In this document: positions 51,201-64,000 of the stretch, in pieces
Layout: the number at the start of each line of letters is the position of its first letter
Position numbering within the stretch: the stretch's first letter is position 1
NCBI GenBank assembly: GCA_003342895.1
Contig: PTFA01000277.1
Span: forward strand, 186,001-250,000
Reading direction: 5' to 3'
DNA: 64,000 bases
Origin: Casuarius casuarius
Lineage: Eukaryota; Chordata; Aves; Casuariiformes; Casuariidae
Notes under the pieces: model-generated
Database searches by the model: none
The model's input: only the letters and a program-made list of their open reading frames with translations
What the model was told of the DNA's origin: nothing
Position numbers and translations under genes: made by a program

Positions 51201-54200
51201 TCCTAAACAAACCTACCAAAACCTATTGAAACCCTACTTCAAGGAATTGCAAAGCTTTTTAACATATTGAGCTTAAAAATGTAAACAAGCTAGAAAAAAG
51301 AGAGACTTTTTTTGAGACGCATTTAAAGGCTACATATTCAATGTAGGCGTGTTGAGAGCTGCAAACTGTACCTTTTCATCCTAAAACAACTTACAAAAGA
51401 TTAAACTAGAGTGTCTTTGCAACTAGCAAGTACGATACCTAGAAGTTAAGGATAAAGTATATAAACAACAGCCTTCAGAACTACTTTCCACCCACACCCT
51501 TAGAGCATCCCTGTAGTATTTTCAAAGGCATTTCTACTGCTATACAAAACCTGAGCACGTGATAGGTGTAGTCCAAGAGTGTACAGTATCTCCTCCATGT
51601 CCTTTTCCAGAAGATATCCACAGTGACTTTGATCAAAATAAACAAAAGCCATCAGAAGATCCCTATTAACAGTTATCATCTGCGTCTTGTCCTTCTCCTA
51701 CAAAACATTGATCGTGTGGTCATTAGGAAGTTAAAATATCATTTTCCCATTGGCTACTAAAAACAAGCAAACATTTAAGTTAACAAGGAAGTTTTCCAGT
51801 TCCATTTTATCATTTCTTTCAGTCAAGTAATTAATATAACTAGTATTTATCTCCTGGGCTCAAATATAAGCAAACTATTTAGGACAAAACTTTCAGATAT
51901 TTAATAGGATTACAGCACAATGGACAATAATGTCTGGCAGACACAGCTTCCTTTTGTTCAGGCTAACATGCCAAAAAGCTCGAAAAAAACCCTAAGTAAA
52001 CAAGTTTTTTTAATCCCTCCCCAACCTCCCCAAAATAAAATATTTTATTCAACAGTTCAAATGAAACTTCAAACTGAAGTTCCCATAGCTGTGTAATGAA
52101 TGATCATCCAGCTCTAACAGCTACGACCATTCTGCACTGTGTTTTGCCATTATTCCTATTCCTGCATTTCCTAGTTTTTGAGGAACAAAAATAGTCAGAC
52201 ACTTGTTTTATTCTTGCATCTATAAAGAAAGTTACGCATAACCAATCCAATTCATGCTCTTTCTTAATCTGAACTGTGGATGCAAGCTACTAGCCTCACG
52301 ACAGGAAAAGCATCCTTTTTCCTGCAGGGAGCTGTATAAGTGCTGCATAATGATTACATCTTTTTTCCTGCAGGGAGATGTAGAAATGTTACATAATGAC
52401 TCCAGGCATCACAATTGGCAAGCTGCCTTTTTTTTTTTTTTTTTTTTTTTTAAAATCAAGCTAAGCTTCTGCTTTTCTTACATAAGAACACAGCTATTGA
52501 AGACTGTGGCTAAAATAATCATATCCACTGCCTCTTATGTGCACATGCAGTCCTCAGATCTTTCAGACAAATTAGTATCTCATAAGAAAGTTCCTCCAAC
52601 AACTTTCACTCCACAGGCATTTAAATGCAAGTGAAAGCAGATTTTAAGAACCTTACCCAAAGCTGTCACATTCCCTAATTTTTATATATGCAGTGTTTCA
52701 GTCTAGAAGTGTTAAAGGAAATCAAGGAGTGAAAACAGGTTTTGTAATGAAAATAAAGGTAAGCTCTAGTTAGGACATCTCTAATGAGGTCATATATAGT
52801 TGTTAAGAAATGTGTTAATTACTTTATCTTTAGATGACCTCTCTTTACAGTGCCTATTTCCCTCTCTTCTGTCTTCCCGTTTGTTCATTTCCTCTTCATC
52901 CCGGTCTATAAAACAGAAAGAAAATTAAACATATCCACAGCAAATGATTCTACAATTATTATCACAAAAATACATATGTTCATTAGAAAGCAGTTTACAC
53001 AAACCCCCAAACATCTGAAAACATTATAATATTTCCCCAAACAAAAGAAAACCAAATGGCATTTTAAGTTAGTCTCATTATATTTTTATTTTTCTCCCAT
53101 CTTAATTTAATGTAAGAGACTTATCAATTTTACCCTGTAATATCTTAAGTTTTCACACACAGGACAGAAGAGGGGAAATAAATGCTAACGAGGCCAAAAT
53201 AAGTTGTGCCAACATCATCATCTATTTAAGTGGTGCAGAAAATCACCCCATTTCTCCCTACTGAGGCTTGGTAGAGTCTGCATTCGGCTATGGTTGTTCC
53301 TATTAGAACAGGATCGATACTGTTTACTGTCAAATATTTTACATCATAAAAACTGTATCAACCATATGAATATAAACTCATGTTTTTAATTATGTCTGAG
53401 TGAGATTTTTCGTTACTGGTGCATTTCATTCTAACCCTTAGATTCTCCAAAAGTTACTGATGACAGCACTTGTTAGATATGAAGGACAAAAGTTGTTTTT
53501 TGGTGTGTTTACAAGCAGACAATACAATAAAAATACATCTAAAATAAAAAGAGAGAGAGGCATCTGACAACTGCAGGGATGGATTATGCCACGCAGCTCT
53601 GTGCCGTGTATACAAGTTTTTGGTTGGAGAATCACATGCCAAATCAAGCTTTAAAAAACTGCTCACCTTTCTTGTGAGGAAAACTTTGAAAAAATTATAT
53701 ATCACAATATTTGTCTAATTTTGCCAACATTTTTCTGAGAACCACAAGCTTTTTCATGTACCTCCACGGCATGCTGGATGTGTTCTCACCAACTCTGACT
53801 GCAAACGGCACAAGGACAGATTATGGGAAGTAGTAGCACTTGTACAGAAGAGAACAGCCCAGGCAACTTGCATATGGGCCAGATAATAAGCAAATAAGAG
53901 TTACTTGGAAACCAGAGCACCAAGCCTTTAAGGCTGATGCAGCACTTTGCTAAAAACACTACTGAAAACGTTGGCTAGAAATGCTGGGACTGCAACATTT
54001 ATGCAGCTCAAAACCACTTCTCCAGCAAAAACTGCACCCTGAAAGGAGGAAGGAAAACCCCCCAAAAGTACAAACTAAAAAGCCCACAACGTATCTTACT
54101 CCTTCCTGCATCTCTGAGCAGGCAAAAAGGGAGATTGCTGCTCTCTGGAGACAGGAAAGTTCCCAAGCCCCTTTCCCCACTTCTTTGGGCAAACAGAACT

Positions 54201-57200
54201 CCACCCAAACACAACTCAACTCCTCACAGCATCATTTAAGAAGAGCCCCACACTCTAGCCTAATAAAAACAGGATGACATTTTACAACTAAGGAATAGAA
54301 AGGTAGGCACTTAAAAGTGGCTTCGTTTTTCAGAGGTGCTGAATACTCACATCTCCTACTGACTTCAATGGGAGTTGCGAGTGGTCTGCATTCTGAAAAA
54401 AATAAAACCACCTCTATATACATGCCTTACTTTGGGTACCGCAGCTACAGTTTATATAAACTATGTTCATACAACACCTAGCATAAAAGGCACTTAAATC
54501 TTAAGCAATCTTAAGCAGGTCTGGTCAGAATTACTTTAATAAGATTAGTAGTCTAATAGTGCAATTTTAGATTTCTAGTTCTGGTGCATTCTCCACTTTG
54601 AAAGAACATTCAATGGCAATAAAAAGACTTATCCAAAAGCCATGAAATTCATAATTCAAAGGTACCTTCATCTTCATCTTCAGCATCTTCCGCCTCCATT
54701 GGATCATATTCTTCTTGGTTATTATCATCTTCTGTTTCCTCTTCATCTTTAGAATCATCTTTCCTTTTATCTTCCCTCTGAAACGAAAATGTATCAAGCC
54801 AGAACTAAAAAAACAGCAAAGTGAAAACAATCTCACCACATTCATTCAAAATCTGAGTACATTTACATTCAGTCACCAAATTAAAAAAAGTATACACAAA
54901 TCTTAAGTTTAACTGATATGTATTTTAGTATGCTAGTTAAAATATCCTAAAATAAATTAAACCTCTAAAGTTTTTAATGACTGAATATGAAAGAAGCATA
55001 TTTAAATAGATTGATGGGTCAGAAATTAACTAACATGACAAAAATAGCTTTAGAAGATAACAGAGAAAAACCCAGAAAGTAACAGTTTAATCCCGACCCA
55101 GGCAGGATAGTAGTTTATGTAAGCTAGCTGCAGACCTTCTTTTCATCTCTATCTTCTTTTTTATCTTTGTCATCTCCAGATTTTCTCCTCTTGGGTTTTG
55201 GTTCATCATTTTCATCATCCTTTTCTTCTTTTTTTTCTTTTCTCTCATCTTTTTTGCCTTTTTTGTCTTTTTTGTCTTCCCTCTCTGGGAGGGAAACCAG
55301 GGCCTTATAAATTCTGACACCAAAATCCCTCTGAAGCATTTCATTGAAGAGTTCTGCAAACAACGAAACCTGCACACAAAGAGGAATGAAAAGGAGATGA
55401 AAAGATTTTTTTTAGAATATATATATAAAAATAATTATAAAAGTGTTGCAAATGTGTAATATGTATTGCACAAAAAATTAATTTTACTTAGGTTTTATTT
55501 TGCTATGTTATCATATACTTTTATAATTTAAGAACACAGCAGTTACCACACAGAATTAAGAGAACCAAGAGTGGCTGAATTATAAGCTTATTCTATTCAA
55601 CTGGAAGGCATCAGCTTTTTCTTCAATGCAACACCTCAACATAGAGCTCACTAAGAAGTTGCTTTAATAGAGTAGTATGACTTAATTACCTCAAAGGAAT
55701 GCTCTTTATTATCTTCCAACCTGTAGTCCAGAAGAACACTAAGAGACATAATGCTACAGTCAAACTTTCCACTCTTTGCTGCCCAGTTAGGATGTACAAT
55801 GATGGCTGGCTCATCGGGCAAGATGTATCGCCTCTCTCGCCGTTGACGTTCCATTTCTTCTTGTCGCTTTCTTTCCTCTTCCTAAAAAGAGGGAGAGGAA
55901 AAAAAAACACCCCGACACACAGCATATTCCAGAGGTGAAATTTCAGCCTGTGTATTAGCTTTAAGGACTCACTGCTTTGAAGAAAGTGAAGGAAAGCCTA
56001 AGCTGCTGAACACAATCTAAATGACAGACAAATTACAGGCCAGAATTTCCAGAACACATACTGTGTCCACTGCTTCACCTAAAAACACTGGCAATCTGAG
56101 CAGAACAAAGCGGGCCACGCTTTGTTGTTTAACCCAAGCAGCAACAAGCATCTTCCAACTATCTTATGGTACTAATTGCAACACGCTTACTTGGTCATGA
56201 ATGGAGCCAAACTAACTCATTTCAAGATACGGTATGTAAGCTGGCAAGGGAATCAATGGCTCTTTTCTGTTTGGGGTGTTTTACGAGGTGTACAGGGAAA
56301 TCTTACTGTATCTTAGGACAGGAAGAGTAAAGGCTTCTTGCATCAGTCTCCCAAAGATATATCCAATACAGTTTTAACAATTACCAGATGAAAATTTACT
56401 CAGCTCTTTTGGTCATGAGAAACACAACCTTTATAGATGCAACTGATGCAAATCAAACAAAAGGCTAAAAAATGTAAAATACAAAGCAGCTTATTGACTG
56501 CCAAGACAGGAGTATTAAAGTGTTACAGAGTGCGTGTATAAAAGGAGCACAATCAAACTGCCTGGCCCCTAATCTGGAGAGAAAAAAAAAGCAGCTGTGG
56601 CGAGGAACCCCAAGACAGCCCATCCAAGCTGCAGAAGGCAGCAGTTAACAGAAATAGCAAGCACGTGGCCTCTGCGCTCTTACCGAGGGAAAGGCTTACA
56701 CAAGTAGATAAAATTTCTAGTTTTGTCATGATGATTAGCAGGTAAGATGACACAAAAAGGCAGGTTTAAAAGTAAAACACACAATAACTTGTCTGTACAT
56801 TCCTGCCTCTTTCCTGTAGTTGGTTTCAAGCTTGCTGCACATATTTTGTTTATCTTCACAATATAGCAACAAACACTAAAAAGTATTGAAACTACTAACT
56901 GCAAAACATAAGGGGGAAAACAACAATAAAAAACCCCACCCTTTTCAGTACATAGAAAGTCAAAAAATACATCAAAAGTGAAAATTAAAGTTTCATAATA
57001 AGTTTCATAATATAGCTTCATAAATCTATGCAAACAGTTAGCCACATGAAGGAACTCAACTGGCTTAAACACTATAACCTTTCACAGACTAAAAACAAAC
57101 AAAATACACAAAACAACCCCAAAACCACACTTCCATGGTAATTCGCTAAGGCTTGTATGCTGCTAAATGCTAATACAACTAAGCAGCTGCTTTTCATAAA

Positions 57201-60200
57201 GGTTTAAAAAGCTAAGATCTTGTTAAATGTGTTCATCTACTTGCAGCAAGTGTAGTTTTGTTGGGGAGTTTTGCTTTTTTTGTTTTGTTTTGTTTTAAAT
57301 ACATTTACAGTCTGACGTTAACTCAGACACTCTTAACAGTTGCACATTTCAGCTGACTTTGCTGATATAAAGAAATTCAAACATGCCAAGATTTCACTCC
57401 AATTCAGCAGCTCAAGTTACAGAAAGAGTTCCCAGTCTAGTCAGCTAAGACTACAAAAATCTCAACACAACTAGGCATAAGTCCTGTGCTTTTTATATTT
57501 ATATATTTATTTATACAAATTTTTATATGTAAGATTTTATGTATTTAGTAAGAATTAAGTCAAACATGTCCAAAACCTAACCTCTTTGTCATCTTCAGAC
57601 TTCCTATCCTCCTCCTCTTCCTCTTCCTTCTCAGACTTCTCTAGCTCCTTTTGCTCTTCTTTTTGTTCCTCTACTTTCAGCTGCTTTGTCAGTCGAGCTA
57701 TCAACTGAGATTTCAGTCCTTTAGAGCTAAGGGTTCGACTTTCTAATTCTTTGCGAAGGTCATTTACCTGGTAAATAAAAGCTGTGTAAGTGGTATCAAC
57801 CAGTGACACTGCAAAACATGTGATTAGCAGAAAAGGTGAAGTAAAAATTAAGTAAGAGCATTGAAAGTCAACTGTATTTTCTTAAAATCCGTTTTGAAAA
57901 AAAGAAAAAACCCCCCAAAACAGTAGTATTTACTGATATAAAACATACTATATTTAAAGGTATGTTCTCCTCAAAGAACCTGCTTTTTGAGGGGCTTTTC
58001 ACAGGGACAGGAAAAGGATTTGGTAGTTTAATACTATTATTCCTTTCAAGGGAGCTTTTTATTATGTCTCCTGGCATACATTTTTGCATAATTATTGCCT
58101 TTTTAAACTAATATTAAACTATTTTAGACCCCACATTTTTGCATTAAGTAGATATGGCCAGATTTCTGCAGAACTTTCATTTTCCAGTTAAAAAAAGCCG
58201 TATCATGTGTGATACACTGAAGTTGTATGAAGTTCAAAAGTTTCAGTTAGCTATATTTGCTTATTTAAACCAGAAGTCACACTTGCATACTGCAATGTCA
58301 CATCTAAGTCACTTACCTATAAAATTAGCAAGGAAGGTAAAACACTACTAAAAATTTTTCCACAGTTAAGGGAAATACAACTATATCTTGGGTCCTGCCT
58401 TAAAAATGAAGATGTAGACTTGAATCAAAAAACAAGTAATTACCTTCATTGTTTTTGGATCCAGTTTAGACCAGTGTGTAGGTGTAGAGATCTCTTTAGC
58501 TTCCCCATCATCCTTTTCCTCTTCATCCTGACAAATAAAATTAAGAAATCATCATTCAGAAAGTTTGAAAGCCTTTCATTTACTTTTTAAATTCTGTTGC
58601 TGATCTGTGCAAGGTCACAACTGTTTCAGATAGTCTTCTCCTAAAGTTATCATTTAAACAAGTTCACACATACATTCTACCACTTTATAAATTATCACAG
58701 TGCCACTCAGCCAATACAAGCCAGATCTGCGGAACACAAAAGGGTGATAAGCAACACCACAAGGAATATTGGGGTTACGCAGACACTGCTGGTCTCCATT
58801 AACCACGCAGTGTGTGATCTTCCCCCAGATTTTAAAACCCCAGAGTTACTCTTTGTTCAGTCAGACCTTCCCTTATTCCAAGATGCTGATCAGCCACATG
58901 GCCTGAAATTCAGATGTTTCAGACTAATGTTTGTTCAATTTCAGGTATCACAATTAGAACTGGCCACAAGAGAGAATTTAGAAATTTTAGAAAATGGCAA
59001 AATGTTTAGAGACAGCTATTCATAAACTGCATCTCACTCAACAACTGGTCCCAGATTCCAGCAACTACTTCTATGATAAAAATTTTCTGCGCATCATAAG
59101 CACAATTTAATTCCATTTGTGATATAAGCATACACGTTTTAAGTTAGTATACTAGCTGAAATAAAAATAAAAAACAACATCCACTACACTGCTGAAAGCT
59201 GGTTTACCAGTCATTGTTACCAGTTATGTTCCTCCTATGTATGTATGTTGTGTAGTATGTGGTGTGCATTTTGTGCCTGTGTTCCTGTGCCTGTGAGAAG
59301 CAGAAATAGAAAAAGGGATTAGCGTTCAGTGCCTGTTCTCCATCAGCCTCCTTGCGTTCACCCTGAAGCTTCTCGACCAGCTGCTGCTTGTATCCTCGGG
59401 AGAGGGTTTCCCACTCTGAGCGGGTGGGAAGGCAATGCCAAACATCCGGGAAAAATAAAACCACTGTCTCCACATGAGCTGGAACTGTACGCCCCTTGTG
59501 GGTCTCCTCAGGGCGATGGTAGCGAATCTCTGCAAAACGGTACCTGTTGCAAGGGAAGAAGCATGTTGGAAAAAAAATTCTACAATACATTTTAAAGAGC
59601 CTAGATCACTTGTAGCACATCAAGTAAAGAAACTTTGCTGCAAGACCTTGAAGTTTATCTAAAGAAAAAAATTATGGAAGCCATATTTTCTCTTTTGGCA
59701 CATTTGTACAATGTATCACGATTTAAAAGAACCACCAATGATATGCTCTTATGTAACTTGTTATGTAGCACAAGTAGGTTTAACGTGCAAATAAGAAGAG
59801 TTGAAGCACTTCAAATTTAGCGTACAATAGACTTTTCTTACATTTGTAGAACTGCATAAGTGTTAACACAGGACAAATAAACTCATCAAGAGAAAATATG
59901 GCTATAACCAACAGCTAATTATTTATAACAAAAGAACAATGAAATGAAGTTCTCTTGACGATCTTCTCCAGCTATGCACAAAACAAAAAATATTTTCAAC
60001 ATACATTCATTAAAAATTACAGAATAACATGTCAAAATAAATTCAGAATTTTTAATTAGTTCTTAATGCACTATTCAGCACAGTTGGCACCAATCGAGCT
60101 TATTACGAAACAGAACATCCTTGGAGTAGTTTACCTGCTCTACCACAAGCAGCTGACAAAGAAAAAGGTGTTTTCACTTTAAAAAAAAAAAAAAAAAAGT

Positions 60201-63200
60201 CTTATAATAGACAAGTATTTCTATAGTGCATTTAGTTTTGCAGCACAGTACTTACCATTGTGTGCACACACTTAAGTCAATCCCTGTAAGAGCCTTGCAA
60301 CAACGAATAGCCGTCTTTATCAGCACCGAAGGGTCCTTTTCTGGATCAGGTCCATCCAGTGATGGGGACCAGTGTCCTCCAATAGCCATAGCTTCATCTT
60401 TGCCTTTCATACCCACTAAAAACTAGACAAAAAGAGTTTTCTGAATGTTCCCCTGCTAGGGGGTAAAAAGTCACTTTGCCAAAGCGTAAAAAATATTTCA
60501 TAGCACACACACACTGAAATCCAACAGTAAACTGTTACATTATTTTGAAATCTGAAAACGAAAGTCAGTCAAGAAAGAGTTCAGTTATTTTTTTTCCACA
60601 GAGTATTTCAGAAATGGAATAGGTTTAAAACATCATCACTCATTCTTGTTCTGCAAGACTTTCCATCAAGTTTCTTTATCCGTATAGGTTTATTCTTTTG
60701 CAACTAGAAGCTTTCTAACACAACAGACAAACATATTAATTTGAATGGTGTTTTAATTCTGGTAGGCACATGTATAGATGTTCCTGCTTAAAAGTGATAA
60801 AGCAAAGCTACAAAAGATAAAACCACAGAAGCATTATCAAATCTGTAAGTTCAAGTACTTCCATTGGCTTTAAGATGATTAAGTTTAATTAGAAAACAAC
60901 AAATGTGTTGTCTTGAAACACTGTAACACTTACTGAAGTTACAACAGTTTGTTCATTTTAATAACAATGGCTAAGCTTCAGTTAACATGATAGTTACTTA
61001 ACTGTTGCTTCATTTGTATTCTCTTCACAGCTGAGCCCTTATAGTCTACATGCTTGCAAAAAAAGACTAACAAAGTTAATTATATAATAGATTTCTCTAA
61101 ATATCTATAGTTTGAATAAGTTGAACAAAGCAGTAAATATGAAAGCACTGATGATGAAGCTCCAATAAGTCAGAAAACGGAGAAGTAACATACAAACTAG
61201 ATCTCTTCAGAGGAAAAATGAAGCTGTCATTTAGCCTATGAACTCCTTCCTTATCAACAGGTATTTTAAAGCTCTGTAACCAACCTTCATTGCCAAGAGT
61301 ATCCGGCATTGAAGCATATTTACCTTTACGAGTCTAGCAGGATGCTGAAATCCATCACGAAGTTCTTGGGGATCTTCAGCCAGAGCACATGACTTATGAT
61401 AGAGATCTTCCATACTAGGACTAGCCATCAACATCACCTGTTGTGTAAGTCAGATCAGTCTTGTGAAGGTCTCCCGCTACGACTGGTAAACAAAGCCCAC
61501 ACCTTGCAAGCACTTATACGCATACCAATACTTTTGCTTAAGGTCACAAAAATCAGCGTATGTAAAGGTTAAGAACACAGTTGTAGAACTGGGGCTTAAA
61601 ATGCTAGTCAAAAAGATTTCCCTCCCCCACCATTCCATATACGTGCAATGTGCGATCTTATATAATGGACTGAAAGTATATAAAAGCAGCATGCAGAACT
61701 GCCATACTACTTAGCATATTATCACCAAATGTACTAAATAAAGCGGCACAGTGAGTACACTTCTGGTTTCAGTCACTGACTTCTTCCATTTTGCCACAGT
61801 TACAAGAGAACTGGCCTACCACACATCGGCCTCATCTTAGCACCCTGTTAGCCTAGCCATATCTAACAAGGTTGCTTTCTAACCTAAACAGTTTACTCTT
61901 ACGAAACAGGCATGCTACTCCTCAATTAATGAGGATGCTTTGAAGCTTAACTTTCAGAGAGTTCTTGCACATTATCACTAGAATGAATAAAGTAGTATAT
62001 CTCATACTTGAGCCACAGCTTCAAAAATTTTACGGACAGAAGGCACGTAAGGTACATCTTTCAGAAATAGAGATTAAAGGCAGCTTTGTTTCTAAACATA
62101 TCTTTAATGTTAAATACTTTTAAAACAGATTGACCTAGAAATTTCAGACCTATTTTAATGCAAAAGCTTTCAAATGGAAGAATTTTTGGAAGATTTTTAA
62201 CAGTGAGGTCCTTTATGCATCATTACAGCCCCTGATACAGAATTACTTGATATTTGCATAGTCTTAACATGCTCAATCTACTTTCAATGAGATGCTAAAG
62301 ATTGAGATGAATTTGAAAGGAGTAAGAAAAAAACCATCACTAAATGGGAGAATGAAAACTATACAGAAGAGATTCCAGGGGGTGAGGGAGGAAGGGAATG
62401 GGGAGGGCTACATTAACTGTTCAGCACATATTGCCTAAGGACTGCACTCAGAGATCCTGCTGGAGCTGGCTCTCTTGCCTATAATTAAATCAGTGTAACA
62501 TGCTGCAGAGTATGGAAAAGAAACCTCAGTGCAAACAAGATGTAACAGAAAAGCAAACTGAATTTCAATCATGATTCTTCAAATTCTATACACCAGCTCT
62601 TCATTGAAAAGTTTAAAATGCTATTTTGGTTAGATCATCGTAGTATATTTTCAGCTGAGTTGTAACCAGCTTTTTGCCTTATAGGTAGAAAAAGTTCTAA
62701 TGGACAGTCATAATACAGGAGGCTGCACAAACCTTTGCACTGTACAGATGATCAGCATCAGGCGGATCAAGGACAGCAGCATTTTTATCTATAGGATCTA
62801 CTTCTCTATGCATTACGTAGAAATTACAGTAGTTTCCCAGCTGAAATGGTCTAGACATAGGAAAAGCATCCACCCATGTAAACTGAGCATCAAAGAAATC
62901 GCTTGGGATATACAAGTTCTGGTAACGCCGCCTCAGTTCCATCATATCACAGCTACGGCTGAAATAGACAACGTTTTTTGAAAGATACAGCAATAAAAGA
63001 AAACAAAAAAAGCACAGCATTAAGAATATTCACTAGAAATAAAACCACCTTATACCTAAACTAGAAGAGTGCTATTTCAAACTGTAAAATCTTTAGACCA
63101 GGAACCACATGCAAACCTGTAAACAGCCATACAGAAAAGACTTAAAATATTTGATAATTCTGATCATTTAAAGAATCATGTATAATTACTGAAGTTTGAA

Positions 63201-64000
63201 AATGAGCAACTACTAAACATTCTTTAAAGGGTCTACATATTATGGAATATTTAATAGTATTACAAAGGTATTTTGTAGAAGCACTCAAAAATAAGAACGA
63301 ACCTAATACGTTTATAATAAGGTTCTCAGCCATTACATATTTGATTTTTCTTTGAAGTTCAGATCATTATCTAACTTTCACTACAAGTTTGTGTTGCCAC
63401 TGCTCACAGTAATCTGTACCTCCTAATAAAATGAGATCTAAGTAAAAATCTGGCACTATAAACATACCAGTCCAATGAAAACTTGGAAAACTGAACCGTG
63501 TAGCGGGGAACAACACGTCGTGGTCTTCGAGGTGATCTCTCCCTCTCTCGTCGAGGTGATCTCTCTCTGGAGCGTTTTCTCTGGGGTGATCTTTCCCGGG
63601 ACCTGCGTCTCTCTCGTTCTCTTTCACGACTTCAAAATACATACAAGATGTACATAGTTTTGCATGCCAGTAACAAAAAAGCTTTCCAGAACATTATAGC
63701 ACAATAAAAGCTAGAACTGTCACAGATGATTCATAAATGAAGATGAGAAGTTCTGAGTAATTTGTTTCGATACATTGTCTCTTTCTTAAAAGAGAGACTG
63801 ATTATGTAGTTCTTTCACTACAGATAAAAAAGAACTCTTTACCAACATCTACCAGTAAAACCACCTGTGTGTATCACTGACTCAATGTGGAGCAAAAACC
63901 CAGCTCTGTTAGAAGACTAAATAATAATCAAAGCACTCTACAGCGATCTGACATCAAGAACGTACCTCCTGTCATCTTTTCGGTTTGGCATAGAGTCTCC
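48282..64000 (-). CDS. CCAR1: CCAR1 (cell division cycle and apoptosis regulator 1), 3' 17 exons; 5' end off window
   Basis: Nuclear coactivator (CARP-1) for nuclear receptors, p53 and beta-catenin, also tied to apoptosis and splicing. Exons 5'-3': 63966-64000 (partial), 63468-63629, 62733-62958, 61324-61437, 60256-60422, 59333-59543, 58444-58527, 57582-57767, 55690-55881, 55136-55369, 54666-54777, 52823-52905, 51551-51697, 51002-51122, 50164-50349, 49586-49791, 48282-48341. All phases agree over 841 residues (human total about 1,150). In order: an Arg/Ser-rich stretch (RERSPRR repeats); RYTVQFSKFSLDC; the DBC1-type inactive-Nudix region (YIPSDFFDAQFTWVDAFPMS, LDPPDADHLYSAK); TPTHWSKLDPKTMK; a SAP domain (VNDLRKELESRTLSSKGLKS) with an acidic Lys/Glu run; YILPDEPAIIVHPNWAAKSG; a KKDKKGKK segment; an acidic DEYDPMEAE-like segment; the EF-hand-like FVYFDQSHCGYLLEKDMEEI; and a C-terminal coiled coil ending SKENGANV. 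One intron (after 59333) has a GC donor; the others are GT-AG. An intron hosts SNORD98. Confidence 0.96.
52311..52402. repeat. 46-bp imperfect tandem duplication in a CCAR1 intron
   Basis: Copies at 52311-52356 and 52357-52402 share CATC, a T run and CCTGCAGGGA exactly, then diverge at about one base in four. A T24 tract follows at 52428-52451. No coding or RNA character is seen. Confidence 0.75.
60181..60198. repeat. A18 homopolymer in a CCAR1 intron
   Basis: An uninterrupted A run, about 60 bp beyond the donor of the CCAR1 exon 60256-60422. Similar A runs are at about 4391-4408 and 13262-13281 in DDX50 introns. All are simple homopolymers with no adjacent retroelement body recognised. Confidence 0.75.
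60570..60648 (-). ncRNA. SNORD98: SNORD98, box C/D snoRNA in a CCAR1 intron
   Basis: A 79-nt box C/D snoRNA on the CCAR1 strand, inside the intron between exons 61324-61437 and 60256-60422. Elements in RNA order: 5' stem CAAGAA (60643-60648), box C GTGATGA (60633-60639), D' box CTGA (60608-60611), D box CTGA (60581-60584), 3' stem TTCTTG (60570-60575), which pairs perfectly with the 5' stem. The 11 nt CCTATTCCATT, one base before the D' box, are complementary to the universally conserved 18S rRNA segment AATGGAATAGG. The fifth base before D' pairs with the first G of UGG, the nucleotide numbered G867 in human 18S. Human SNORD98 (HBII-419) guides that methylation and is also hosted by CCAR1. 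No clear C' box or second guide is seen. It should be released by debranching and trimming of the spliced intron and act in the nucleolus with fibrillarin. Confidence 0.93.

Noticed and set aside
1..64000. CRISPR arrays, operons, prophage or bacterial islands, endogenous retroviruses
   Set aside because: The window is vertebrate nuclear DNA with spliced genes. No regularly spaced repeats, LTR pairs or viral genes were seen.

Overview
This is a nuclear genomic window from a sauropsid vertebrate, most likely a bird. The genes have many short exons split by GT-AG introns. Interspersed repeats are sparse, and the only clear one is a CR1 LINE 3' end. The gene order matches the block CCAR1-STOX1-DDX50-DDX21 (human 10q22), lying here entirely on the minus strand. 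Reading right to left follows the direction of transcription.

Layout from low to high coordinates. (1) 1-1114: second exon and flanking intron of DDX21, which otherwise runs off the left edge; its first exon and promoter probably lie in the 600-N gap at 1115-1714. (2) 1.8-17.94 kb: a complete 15-exon DDX50-type RNA helicase gene. All exon phases agree and give an intact 706-residue protein. A second N gap (17521-17739) lies in its intron 1. (3) 17.74-18.45 kb: the CpG-rich DDX50 promoter, with CCAAT, ZNF143-like and YY1-like motifs. (4) 19.2-25.0 kb: the last three exons of STOX1, a winged-helix protein; the usual GC-rich first exon could not be recognised. (5) 25-48 kb: STOX1 intron 1 and the STOX1-CCAR1 intergenic interval, holding a CR1 copy, several short tandem duplications, a hairpin and an unassigned ORF. 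(6) 48.0-64.0 kb: the 3' three quarters of CCAR1 (17 exons, 841 residues); the N-terminal exons lie beyond the right edge.

The best hidden feature is a box C/D snoRNA in a CCAR1 intron (60570-60648, minus strand). Its guide is complementary to 11 nt of 18S rRNA and identifies it as SNORD98, directing 2'-O-methylation of the G equivalent to human G867. Together with the nucleolar helicases DDX50 and DDX21, this puts three ribosome-biogenesis components in the window. Other points of note are a non-canonical GC-AG intron in CCAR1, a DDX50 whose C-terminal half looks like DDX21, an extremely tight DDX50-DDX21 junction, and a phase-compatible candidate alternative first exon for STOX1.

Comparisons with human proteins, the 18S sequence and repeat consensus are from memory, not from a search.
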